Source: Notolepis coatsorum (taxonomy: Eukaryota > Chordata > Actinopteri > Aulopiformes > Paralepididae). Taken from it: a DNA stretch of 64,000 nucleotides. Positions 20,499 through 30,662 of this stretch are shown one piece after another (position 1 is the first letter of the stretch; each line of letters opens with the position of its first letter). A program made the translations under genes and the position numbers. Under the pieces are notes generated by a model. The model saw nothing but the letters and a program-made list of their open reading frames with translations. It made no database searches and was not told the DNA's origin. The DNA lies in the NCBI GenBank assembly GCA_963971535.1, contig OZ020589.1, positions 90,332,683-90,396,682 on the forward strand, in the 5' to 3' direction.

Positions 20499-23400
20499 TT
20501 ACTCGAAACCTAGGAACTCGTCCTCTGAGCTATCTTCATTTAATATCTCCAGGACATCCTTCCTTTCCTGTTCGTCCAAATCCTCCGCTGTAGGGTAGAA
20601 AGGTTTGAGGTTACAGACATGTACTGTTCTCACATCTCCACCAGTGTCCTCTCGTACAACTTGGTAGTTGACGGGACCAGTTTGTTTTATTACGCGATAG
20701 GGTCCTTTCCACTTGCTGGCCAGTTTGGCAGTAAAGTTCTTGGCTGCACTGGACTGTGGAAAGTTCCTTACCCACACCCTTTCTTGGAACTTGAAACTGA
20801 CATCCCTCCTGTTCTTGTTATAGTTCCGTAGCTGTCTCACACGAGCCTTCTTGCTACTTTCCTCGGCTTTGGCGTGGAGAGTCTTCAGCTGATGAACCAC
20901 ATCATACGCTTGAGCATCAGGAGGAAGAGTCTTGCCTCTCAGGACTTTGTCCATTGGACTGTTCAGTTTCCTTCCAAGCTGTAACTCTGCAGGGGTAACT
21001 CCTGTGGTTTCTTGAACTGCCGAATTCAAGGCAAATCTGAACTCTGGTAAGTACTGATCCCACTTCCGGTGGTTGTCTTCCACGTAGGAGGAGATCATAC
21101 ACTTCAGAGTGCGATTCACCCGTTCTGTTATGTTCGTCTGCGGGTGATAGGCTGTCGTAAGTTTGGGTGTCACTGTCCATTTCTCGCAGAGCTCTTTGAA
21201 TAAAGATGACACAAACTGTGATCCTCTGTCTGACAATATAAAATCTGGCACACCCCATCTCGTAAAGATTTCTTTCTTCAGTATGCGGGCGATTGTCTGT
21301 GAGTTTGCTTGTCGCATGGGGAAGAATTCCACCCATTTTGTGAAATAGTCCACTAGGACAAGAAGATATTCATGTTGTTCTGGACTGCGTGGAAAGGGTC
21401 CCATTATATCCACTCCTAGCAACTCATTTGGTCCCTTTACTGAATGTTGCTGAATCATTCCTGCAGGCTTCCTGTTGTCGGACTTCAGGCTCTGACACAC
21501 AGCATTTAACATGTGCCTTGACATCGGTCCACATTCCTGGCCAGAATGCCACTTCCTGAAGCCTCTTGTAGGTTTGAAGATACCCCCATGTCCACATAGC
21601 GGGTTCTCATGGTAAGCCTGGAGGACTTGCGGAATCAGGGTTGCTGGGACATAGACCCGATAATGACACTGTCCATCTTGTCCTTGTGTTTTTCGGTACA
21701 CCTTATCTTCCAGGACTGCGTACTCATTTTTCACAGAACTTCCTTCCTCAGCCAGAGCCTTAAAGATGGTCTCAATCTTGGCATCTTTGTGTTGTTCCTC
21801 CCATATCTGTGCAAGAGATATCGGAAGTGTTCCAGAATCCTTCTTGCCGGAATACAGGTTGCATCCAGCACCTGTTGGAATCCTTGAAAGTGCATCTGGA
21901 GCACTATTCAGTTTTCCTTTTCGATATTCAATGATGAAGTCGAATCGCTGAAGTCGCAGAGCCCACCTGATCAAACGACTTGTAGTCTTCGTGGATCTCA
22001 GGACCCACTGTAAGGCAGAGTGATCAGTGATGACAGTGAAGAGTTGTGGTTCCAGATAGTGCTGCCATTTCTCCAGAGCCCAAATGATTGCAAGGCACTC
22101 TTTCTCTGTTGCAGAATAGTTGCTTTCTGCTCGGTTTAATGTCCGACTTGCGTATGCCAGCACTTCTTCAGTACCACCTTCTTTCTTCTGTGTCAGTATG
22201 GCTCCAAGACCAGTATCACTTGCATCAGTGTACACAAGAAAAGGATGATCTGGGTTGGGGTGACCCAAGATAGGAGGAGATGACAAACATTCCCTCAGTT
22301 TGTTGAATGCATTCTGGCACTCAGGACTCCATATGAATGGTCGCCCTTTCTTTTTTAGATCATTTATCGGCTCAGCAATCTTGGAGAATCCTGGAACGAA
22401 TCTGTGGTACCATCCGGCAAACCCCAGGAACCGCTGAACCTCTTTGATATTCTTTGGAACTGGATAGGTTCGGATGGCCTCAACCTTGTCAGGGTCTGCA
22501 CAAACTCCCTTGGCACTGACGATGTGTCCAAGAAACTTTATTTCCTGGAGGCAGAACTTGGACTTCTTCAGGTTGATGGTCAGATTTGCTTTTGCAAGCC
22601 TCTCTATGACTTGCTGTAGATGCTGGAAATGTTCGGTCACAGACGTAGAATAAACAATGATATCGTCGAGGTAGACGAGACAGATATGACCACGGAGATC
22701 TCTCAAGACAGTCTCCATTAGTCTTTGGAATGTCGCAGGAGCATTTTTCAGTACAAAAGGCATTACGTTGAAGTGGTACAACCCACGAGATGTGATGAAT
22801 GCAGTTTTTGACTTGCTCTCTGGATCCATGGGCACTTGCCAATAGCCGCTGTTGAGATCAATCGTAGAGAAGATCACTGATCCAGAGAGTGATTCCAGGA
22901 TCTCGTTGATGTTGGGTAGCGGATACGCATCAGTTTCGGTCACCGCATTGACCCGTCTGAAGTCCACACAAAAACGGTGACCTCCATCCTTCTTTGGAGG
23001 CAGCACCACTGGGGAGGCCCATCCTGAGTATGATGGTTCGATGATCCCCACACTTAGCATATCCTTCAGTTGTTCCTCCACAATGGCTTGCTTTCCTGGA
23101 GACATCCTGTAAGGCCTTTGTTTGATCGGCACATTGGTGGTGGGGTATATCTTGGGAAGTAGCACATCGGTTCTCCCCGCCTCATTTGTGCACACTTTGG
23201 GGTACGACTCAAGAATTCCTCTTAACTGCTCCTTTTCATCATCTTGCAGTTGCGCTTGTGTGACAGCATTGTGGATATACTCCTTCGCATCCAGGCGTAC
23301 AGGTTCCAGCGTCAACACAGGAGGAGGAAGAGCACTTATCAGGCATAATTTCCTGGGATAGTGTCGTTTCTCCTTCCTAGGACCATTTGCACTACCTGGT

Positions 23401-23882
23401 TGAAATGGAAATACTTCGGCAGGGTTAGATTTGAAACTATACTCCCCGTCTGCCACGTTGATTTGTAGCCCACTGAGAGAAATGAAGTCCAACCCCAGGA
23501 CAACTCCAAAAGCCAGGCCTCTCTGATCCAGCACGACTATTGGTAAGGTGAAGAGTTTCCCGTGAAGGTCGATTTCCAGCTTCCCCCAACCAAGTGGAAC
23601 TTGTGCCTGTCCATTAGCAAGATACAAAGGTCCATCTTCCCAGGGAGTAAGCTCTTCTTTGGCTCTGTTGAGCTCCGCCCATAGATACTCATTGAGAAGG
23701 GTGTAACTTGCACCTGTATCCAAGACAGCCTTTCCCCGCCAGGCTCCCAGAGTGATGGGTACCACCAATAGGGTAGGTGGGCCACAAGGAGAACTTGGTT
23801 TTGAAGTACTCAGAGAGAGGTTCTCCACGGAAGGTTGTGCTGACTTGTCACGTCGTTTTGAGGTGACAGCTGTGGACACCAA
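20499..23882 (-). CDS. pol: Gypsy Pol: protease, reverse transcriptase, RNase H, integrase
   Basis: 1127 codons, open throughout. VLDTGASYTLL (about residue 53) is the aspartic protease site. RT runs about 240-480 with YLDDIIVYS near 402; one conserved position reads FVLKNAP instead of the usual FGLKNAP. RNase H follows with YTDASDTGLGAIL and TDHSALQWVL. Integrase has VDIMGPF (about 823), LSDRGSQF (about 885) and TERVNRT (about 920), the D,D,E residues. Residues about 763-800 (21480-21595), the HHCC zinc-binding part, read as non-family sequence, whereas the neighbouring frame reads as family. Two compensating indels are likely. The frame lies -1 relative to gag and overlaps it, as in many gypsy elements; the annotated start (TTG) is only a frame edge. 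No chromodomain. Confidence 0.9.
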   Translation of the reverse strand: MVSTAVTSKRRDKSAQPSVENLSLSTSKPSSPCGPPTLLVVPITLGAWRGKAVLDTGASYTLLNEYLWAELNRAKEELTPWEDGPLYLANGQAQVPLGWGKLEIDLHGKLFTLPIVVLDQRGLAFGVVLGLDFISLSGLQINVADGEYSFKSNPAEVFPFQPGSANGPRKEKRHYPRKLCLISALPPPVLTLEPVRLDAKEYIHNAVTQAQLQDDEKEQLRGILESYPKVCTNEAGRTDVLLPKIYPTTNVPIKQRPYRMSPGKQAIVEEQLKDMLSVGIIEPSYSGWASPVVLPPKKDGGHRFCVDFRRVNAVTETDAYPLPNINEILESLSGSVIFSTIDLNSGYWQVPMDPESKSKTAFITSRGLYHFNVMPFVLKNAPATFQRLMETVLRDLRGHICLVYLDDIIVYSTSVTEHFQHLQQVIERLAKANLTINLKKSKFCLQEIKFLGHIVSAKGVCADPDKVEAIRTYPVPKNIKEVQRFLGFAGWYHRFVPGFSKIAEPINDLKKKGRPFIWSPECQNAFNKLRECLSSPPILGHPNPDHPFLVYTDASDTGLGAILTQKKEGGTEEVLAYASRTLNRAESNYSATEKECLAIIWALEKWQHYLEPQLFTVITDHSALQWVLRSTKTTSRLIRWALRLQRFDFIIEYRKGKLNSAPDALSRIPTGAGCNLYSGKKDSGTLPISLAQIWEEQHKDAKIETIFKALAEEGSSVKNEYAVLEDKVYRKTQGQDGQCHYRVYVPATLIPQVLQAYHENPLCGHGGIFKPTRGFRKWHSGQECGPMSRHMLNAVCQSLKSDNRKPAGMIQQHSVKGPNELLGVDIMGPFPRSPEQHEYLLVLVDYFTKWVEFFPMRQANSQTIARILKKEIFTRWGVPDFILSDRGSQFVSSLFKELCEKWTVTPKLTTAYHPQTNITERVNRTLKCMISSYVEDNHRKWDQYLPEFRFALNSAVQETTGVTPAELQLGRKLNSPMDKVLRGKTLPPDAQAYDVVHQLKTLHAKAEESSKKARVRQLRNYNKNRRDVSFKFQERVWVRNFPQSSAAKNFTAKLASKWKGPYRVIKQTGPVNYQVVREDTGGDVRTVHVCNLKPFYPTAEDLDEQERKDVLEILNEDSSEDEFLGFE

Positions 23883-25765
23883 GCTGTTACTTGGGTGTTG
23901 ACCTTTCGGCGCAGAATAGGTTTTTGTTGTCGATTGAAAGATTTGGAGTGGTCAGGAGGTATATATTGGGGACAAGATCCAGGAGGATGTTGTCCCTTAC
24001 ATCTCCAACACATCACAGGCGGTCCATCCTGGACTCGATTTTGAACGCTGGGCGTCCTATTCTGAGTTTGAGGAGCCCTTAAGTTGGTCCTCTTGTCATA
24101 CTCAAGTTGGAGCTTGTGATCCCTTTCAAGTTGGATTCCCAGACGCACCAACTCCTCGGTGGTCTAAACTCGCCCTCGGAGTTGACTTGCAAGATACGGT
24201 TTGATGTTTTTCAAAATCATTTTTACTATGAGCTCTTCAGTGAGAGAGGGTTTCCACTTTTTACAAAGAGCCCTATAAGAGAAAGCGAAGTCTCTTATAG
24301 TTTCCTTCTCTCCTTGGATTTTTGTTCTGATTCGGTCTGCTAACTCGTCTTCATAATCATCAGTTAGATAAGCAGACATAAAAGCAGTTTCAAATTGGCT
24401 CCATGTAGTTACAGAGGATCTGGCAATCTCCCACCAGTCACGAGCTGTACCATGAAGCACGGTTCTGAATGTTGCCAGGAGGTCCCAGGAGGATAAGGGC
24501 TGTAGAGCCAGAAAATCATGGCATTTGGTCAGATAATTCAGTGGATCAGGGTCATCATCCAGCTTTCCATAGGTTGGAAAAGTCAGTTTGATACTCTTGG
24601 TGATGACTGATCTTGTAGATAATGTGGTTGGAGCAGTGGTTGGTACCGTGGTTGGTACAGTTCTTGAGCTGGCCGTTGCCAGCGGAGAACCTGTACTGAA
24701 TGCTGAAGGTTGTGTGAAAATAGAGCCTGTAGGCAAAGTTGGTGGATGAAACAGTGAGGTGGGAGGAATGTTAGTGAGTTTTAGATCGAGAGCATCCAGT
24801 TTCTTTTCCATAGAGAGAACTTTGTTCTCGTGGGTATCCGATTGCTCCTTCATCTTTACTCTCATCTCCTCCAGTTGGCTGTTTACCCGAGTCACCTGTG
24901 TAATACAGTATTCCACTCCTTTGGATATCCTATCCACTCCTTCCTGTGTGACTTGTTTCACCTCTTTGATTTCCTTCTGAACTTCTACTTGGGACTGTAC
25001 CACCATGAAATTAATCTGCTGGGTGAGAGTTTGTTCAGATGCCTGATTCTCATCAGCCATTATGATTTTGGTGGTTTTGGCCAGATTATCCATTTCCTTT
25101 AACACATTATCTTGGAGGGTGACTATGCACGTCTTGAGATGATTATAGTTTGCCTCTGACTGATTTCCAATAGCTTGGATTCTTAGGTCAGAGCGGGTAT
25201 TGAAGTCCTGAACATATTTGGTAAATTGTTGCATTGTCAATTTCTGCTGATCCATTGTCTGACACAACTGTAACCAATTTCCCTGAGTTTGGTAAGCCAG
25301 TTGGTTCAAATCCCTTGCCGGGGTAGCCATGACTCCTGGTAAGTCAATTGGGGACAAGGTGTCGGAGTTTGGGGAAGATATGGAGTCTGAAGAGGCAGCC
25401 TTGTGTTCTCCAGAGTCAATTGAGAATTTTCCAGGTTGCAGAAGAACATTGGTTTCCTCTGTTAGCAAAGCAGAGTCCGTTTGGAGGTCGATTAGTGGTT
25501 CCTGAAAATGCACACCATCTTTAGGCTTTGTCGCCGGGAAATGCATTGGAGACTCCTCCCCCTTTCAACGCTGAAAATTCTCAAATCTCATTTGTATAAT
25601 ACCCCTTTGGTCAGGTCTCTCCGTATCAGACTTTAAGGGGGTATCAACATCCGGAGGGTCTGGTCCCTTTAGATCCAACCCTAGACCCTCTGTTTTTGTG
25701 TCTAGGTCTGGTGGGTTTGGAGGCGGGTTGCTTGGTGCAGGTGCAGCCTCTGCGCCATTAGACAT
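23810..25765 (-). pseudogene. gag: Gypsy Gag with two in-frame stops
   Basis: One frame runs from ATG at 25765 (MSNGAEAAPAPSNPPPNPPD) to 23810. It is interrupted by TGA at 25565-25567 and TAG at 24164-24166. The Pro-rich N-terminus is followed by a long coiled-coil region. Then comes a gag/capsid-like block (DDPDPLNYLTKCHDFLAL, WEIARSSVTTWSQFETAF, DFAFSYRALCKKW) and a zinc knuckle, CWRCKGQHPPGSC. Either stop could mark separate proteins, but the TAG sits inside a conserved stretch (RGRV-stop-TTEELVRLG) and looks like a mutated Gln codon. The 3' end overlaps pol by 73 bp in the -1 frame. Confidence 0.8.
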
Positions 25766-25916
25766 TGTGAAATCAGTGGGTGGAATGTGCTTTATGTAAG
25801 GTTATAAACCCAAAATCAATTATTTAGAGCAGCACACAGCACATTAATGAACCCACATAGTCGAGCAATGCTTCAAACCTTCACAATATAATTTGTTTCA
25901 CCTTTCAAAAGTTGTC

Positions 25917-26215
25917 AACTGCACCTTTAAACAAAAGAACATAATGCACCTTTAAAGAAAATAGTGCCATGCACCTTTAAACAAAACAGCGTAATGCACC
26001 TTTAAGGGAGATAGTGCCATGCACCTTTAAACAAAATAGGGTAATGTACCTTTAAAGAAGATAGTGCCATGCACCTTTAAACAAAATAGCATAATGCACC
26101 TTTAAAGAAGATAGTGCCATGCACCTTTCAACAAAATAGCATAATTTACCTTTAAAGAAAATAGTGCCATGCACCTATAACCAAAATAGCATAATGCACC
26201 TTTAAAGAAAACAAC
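25917..26215. repeat. Tandem repeats in the gypsy leader (25/50-bp units)
   Basis: About six copies of a 50-bp dimer combine GCACCTTTAAACAAAATAGC and GCACCTTTAAAGAAGATAGT half-units. They lie between the primer site and gag, where packaging and translation signals would be expected. Confidence 0.85.
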
Positions 26216-26283
26216 TAAGTAACATATATGTATATTTTTTCTTTAACACAGTACCTTTAAACCTTGGTTCAGTTAGGCCATCA

Positions 26284-26301
26284 GCCCCACGTTGGGTGCC
26301 A
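26284..26301 (-). promoter_or_regulatory. Gypsy primer-binding site, tRNA-Lys type
   Basis: On the coding strand TGGCACCCAACGTGGGGC lies five bases after the 5' LTR. It matches the complement of the 3' end of vertebrate tRNA-Lys(CTT), TGGCGCCCAACGTGGGGC, at 17 of 18 bases. Confidence 0.85.
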
Positions 26302-26306
26302 TTTTA

Positions 26307-27512
26307 TGTAGCGGTGTCCACTTATAGTGCCTATAACATTTACCGTTGGGCGCCAGACAGGTCTAACCCCTGCCAATGAAGATAATATTACGTTTTTGAT
26401 TTGATTAATTAGGCCTATAGCTCTGGCATAAGACTGTACCACATAATAGACAAATAATATAATAATTTGATTAATAGTAGGTCTGGACTAATGGCCAAGC
26501 TAAATACTATGTTAGTTTGATAACAAAGAAACACTCAGGAGTCATGCTCAATTCAGTCAAAATGTCCATGTATTGGATATTAGTCAAAATCATAAGAAAA
26601 CATTTTAGAACACAAAACAATTCATTTTCAGACCAGTCCGTTCACGCAGTTCAGTGCATTGGGTGAACAGGTATAGGCATTTGCCAATAGTTCCAACTGT
26701 CAAGAGTTTGTGATGACCGCAACCGCAACGCAACTGTGTGAATGAACGAAAAAATAGAAAGTCTCTAAAGAAAATATGTGTGTGTGTATGTGTGCGTGTG
26801 TGTGTGTGTGGGTGTGTGATGTGAGAGTAGGGGAAAGAGACGGGCGTTGGACTTGGGGCTGGAGGGTAGAGAGAGATGTTTGGCTTGGGCTGGAGGGGTA
26901 GAGAGAGAGATGTTTGGCTTGGGCTGGAGGGGTAGAGAGAGAGATGTTTGGCTTGGGCTGGAGGGGTAGAGAGAGAGAGGTTTGGCTTGGGCTGGAGGTT
27001 GCAGAGAGAGATATAGAGGCGCGTTTGGCCTGGGCTGTGTCGCCGTCGTTAGGAAGCTTGGAGAGGGAAATGTTTGAGTCGGAGACGCTTGCGTCACAGC
27101 CTCGGAACAGGAGCGCAACAAACAGTGCAGCGTGTACCCTACCGCACCGAAGTCCGCGTTGGGTGAAGATGATCAGGTCGTAGACGTCCGGACTATCCAC
27201 GTTGGTCATCCATCCCGTGTCAGGTAATGTTTACTTGCGCGTTTTCAACTTATCTAACTACGGTTCACGTTCTCCTTGCTCTTTAGTTCGGCTGCACGTC
27301 TTCCTTCAGTGAAACAACATTCAAACTCGCCGCTCTCACTTCCGCATCATGACTTCTCACGTCTCCTGTCTCACGTCTCACAAGGCCAACCCACCACCGT
27401 CTGACGTCTCACCTCTTATCCGCTATCAGATCCCAGATTAGCGCATCCGTAATTGACAGCCATAAAGGGACAGGCGCACTTTTACCAGGCAGGTTAAAGC
27501 CGCTCTGTTACA
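26307..27512 (-). repeat. Gypsy LTR (5' relative to coding strand)
   Basis: 1206 bp, TG...CA, matching 19253-20454. It contains the same TG run and 34-bp minisatellite (about 26880-27010). Confidence 0.9.
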
Positions 27513-28958
27513 TACGACATAGAGCAAACAGAACACAACGCAGCAGAATAGATTATATGATCAGGAAGCTCTATTCGATCTTACATTACTACTATTGTCG
27601 TGTCCATAAGTTCCCTGGCATAATACTTGTGAGGACAAAGGTATACAAAGAGGAGAGAACCATTTTAATTCTGGCTTTGTTAGGTGTTTCAAGAACGGCG
27701 GCTACCAAACTAAGCTACGTTAGCTGCTAACGTTGTATACACAATATGTACAATGACACAATGATCAAACACCTTATAACTACTATTGTCGTGTCCATAA
27801 GTTCCCTGGCATAATACTTGTGAGGACAAAGGTATACAAAGAGGAGAGAACCATTTTAATTCGGGCTTTGTTAGGAGTTTCAAGAACGGCGGCTACCAAG
27901 CTAAGCTACGTTAGCTGCTAACGTTGTATACACAATATGTACAATGACACAATGATTTACATTATTACAAATATGGTAATGTGGTTGTGGCTGTTACAAA
28001 TAGTGGTTAGCTTTAGAGATGAATGGCTATGATCACGGAGCAATAATGTTAGGTGAAACACATACATTTTCATTCATCACTCCTCGGCTAGTAGTAGCAA
28101 GGCTCTGCTTCCTGCTACTACCTGCCTGTGACTCTCAGAGCCCCTCGCTGCCCTGCACCTGACGTGACGTCAGCATTAAGATGACACATGCACGCTATGA
28201 AACATGCAATTAAAATATGCATGTGCATGGAGCTTGTGGTTTGGTCAACAAAATGTTTGATAAAAACGCTAAAACTAGGTCAATTTCGAAAGAAAAAAAT
28301 TCCCCCTCTTCATGAAAGTCAGCGTTGGCCTAGTCACATTGTTTATTGAACAAAAATACAACCTGCAAGTTGGCCTTTAAGCTTAGGCCCTCTTTCGAAG
28401 TTGGTTAGAGTTTGGAATCAGGGCTGGTGGTCTGACTATCTATCGCTACCGGGGAACATAGGACCCGGGGAACATAGACATGCTCCCATTTTTTGTACTG
28501 GACTCTGCCATATGTTTTCCCCGTTGGGCTTATGACATTCTATGTTCCTATTTTTCCCTCAAGTGGAGTCTCATAGTTCCGCAGAGCCGCAGAGCCAGAC
28601 TTTGCTATTGACATTCTGCATTCCTATTTTCCCCTCAAAGTGGAGTCGCATCATTCTGCAGAGCCCAACCTTGCTATTACTCTAGTTACTGGACGCTGTT
28701 CCCTCTCCTCTTCCATTTTATCCTCGAATGAACATTCTCGCACAATTCTGTTGTATAAATAAATATGCCCTTTGTTTTTGGCTAACTCTGAATTACCTGT
28801 CTGTGTCATGCTGTTGGGGTCGCATACAAACCATAACAAATTATTTGTTTTGATTTCATATTGTTTGTATTTTTACATGTTCGAAATAAAGATTCAAATC
28901 AAATAAAAAATGTCTGGGTACTTTTTACACCCCTGCCACTGTGTCATTCATGTTTAAT
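27513..28958. other. Non-coding stretch between the gypsy and L1 insertions
   Basis: Contains the 191-bp tandem duplication (separate entry) and then unrecognised sequence. 28300-28920 has paired variants of ATTCTGCATTCCTATTTTCCCCTCAA (about 28527 and 28613) and an AATAAAGATTCAAATC motif (about 28885) that may be the polyadenylation end of an unidentified repeat. No gene is supported. Confidence 0.45.
27587..27957. repeat. 191-bp tandem duplication
   Basis: Two near-identical copies (about 27587-27777 and 27778-27957) each begin ACTACTATTGTCGTGTCC and contain CAAGAACGGCGGCTACCAA and GTTAGCTGCTAACG. Differences are few (TTCTGG/TTCGGG; GGTGTTTC/GGAGTTTC), so the duplication is recent. Confidence 0.9.
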
Positions 28959-29117
28959 TAATGTAGACATTTTTTTTTTTTTTTTTTGATATTTTTTGCA
29001 CAAATCTCTCCAATATTCAACACATATCTTTCCACATCACAATATGCAACGTCCAAGATTTGCCTTTTTCTTTTTTTGTAAGAACATACAAAACATGTAA
29101 AAGACTCATACAAATAC

Positions 29118-30554
29118 TGTAACTGAGGGGTACAATTCCCTGACTGTATTACTAGATATGATACTTACTACCACTACCTTTGTACTTAATATTCGGCCAC
29201 CCAGTACTCGGCATAAATATATTATGATGAACACTGTCACGTAGATGAAACGGATCCAACACAAATGTACGAATTAGAAATAGGTCTTTATTTCTACACA
29301 GCGATGGTGTGTAGAGCAAGCACTTAATCAAATCAATCACATTTATGAATGGGAATTAGTATGCACTTTTATGGCAAGAGTATTCGTCGGTATATCAATA
29401 GAGAATGTCCAATCTCTGAAGGCGCAGGTGGTACATATACGACCTGGAATAGTTAAGGAATAACAGCAATGATACTTTAATGATTATAGACTGGATACAC
29501 TAGGGGGGGTTAATCCGGTCGCTTGTAAGCCGACAGGAGTAGGAAGGGGGGGGGGGTAGAGTCCGGCTGCCTCATCCGGCCAAGGGTATCCCAGGTGAAC
29601 CCACTGTAGTGCCATTCAATGCGCCGGCGATCCTTGGACCACAGATGAAAGCAGGTGGACTCTTTGTGGGCCGGCGTCCTCCGGTCCACGGAGGAGAGAC
29701 GTGAAGCGACCTCGTCTTGCAGAGCGTCTCCTCACCTTGCGTCCTCTCCAGGGGGGGGGTTCCAACACACGGCAGTGTCGGGGGTCTTTATCCATGGAAT
29801 AATCAACGTATACAAAGCATAATCCGTGCCTGGGAAGGCGGGCTGTCGTCGGTAGAATAATCCGGTATACAGGTCCACTCGCTCGTCGGCTCTGGGGCTC
29901 CTCGGGTGCAATCTCACATGGGGTCGATCATCCTGGATAAGCAGCCAGTTCTCTGCCCGAAACGATGGGGTACTGACTACGGTAGTATTCTCACCGCACG
30001 AAGCACTATATATTAACAGACTATTATTAGCTTAATAGACTACGTCCAACTCGACGATATAGTGCCAAATATGACTATTCAAATATTAATATACACGATG
30101 TCTCAATACCGATGGTAGGCCGAACTTGGCCTTACTCCCACACGTGGCGTCGCGGGGAGGCTTTACGTCTGTCACTCTATTGGAGGGTAAGAAACTGGAC
30201 TGAAAAGGAAGTCCTACTTTAGTAGCGCAGTATATATACGCACTATGAACAAATAGTCCCATTAGTGGTGCGGTAGCCAGATTCCTACGCGGAACTAGGA
30301 CTTGTTCGTACATGTTGAGCGGTACGTTTGAACTGGGTCTGGGGGGTATGGCAGCCTGGCACCAAGGTCTCGACCAATAGTAGAATGGAGACTATTATGG
30401 GATGTTCAGTAGGCTAGAATGGATATTCAATGCATATTGTACAAGGAATATACAAGGGATATCAGGGAATATTAGAGAATATACAAATACAATTAAATAT
30501 ATATATATATATAAATAAATATATATATTCGGTTTAATCTGGCCCTTCACAACA
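29118..30554 (-). repeat. BEL element 2 LTR (3' relative to coding strand)
   Basis: Near-identical to 35700-37134. The differences seen are an A/G change in CACTGTAGTGCC(A/G)TTCAATG, G-run lengths near 29545 and 29755, and the AT-repeat length near 30505. Confidence 0.92.
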
Positions 30555-30566
30555 GCCACCCCCTGA
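30555..30566 (-). promoter_or_regulatory. BEL element 2 polypurine tract
   Basis: On the coding strand TCAGGGGGTGGC lies directly against the 3' LTR. Confidence 0.65.
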
Positions 30567-30662
30567 TTGGTCCCAGACCTAATCAGTTAAGCAGAGACAG
30601 ATTAATCGCGTTGTCTATTTACACATAAGGGTTTGCTGTAGGGGTCAGTCAACTTCACAAAG

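Larger units (their letters stand above)
19253..27512 (-). mobile_element. Ty3/gypsy LTR retrotransposon
   Basis: LTRs at 19253-20454 and 26307-27512 begin TG and end CA. They are flanked by TACG at 19249-19252 and 27513-27516. On the minus strand the order is 5' LTR, primer site, tandem-repeat leader, gag, pol (protease, RT, RNase H, integrase), polypurine tract, 3' LTR. That pol order is Ty3/gypsy. Gag has two in-frame stops and the integrase zinc-binding part is locally frame-shifted, so the copy is probably inactive although pol is otherwise open. No env-like frame is present. Confidence 0.9.

Noticed and set aside
20499..23882. Endogenous retrovirus with env
   Set aside because: Domain order fits Ty3/gypsy, but no env-like frame exists between pol and the 3' LTR.
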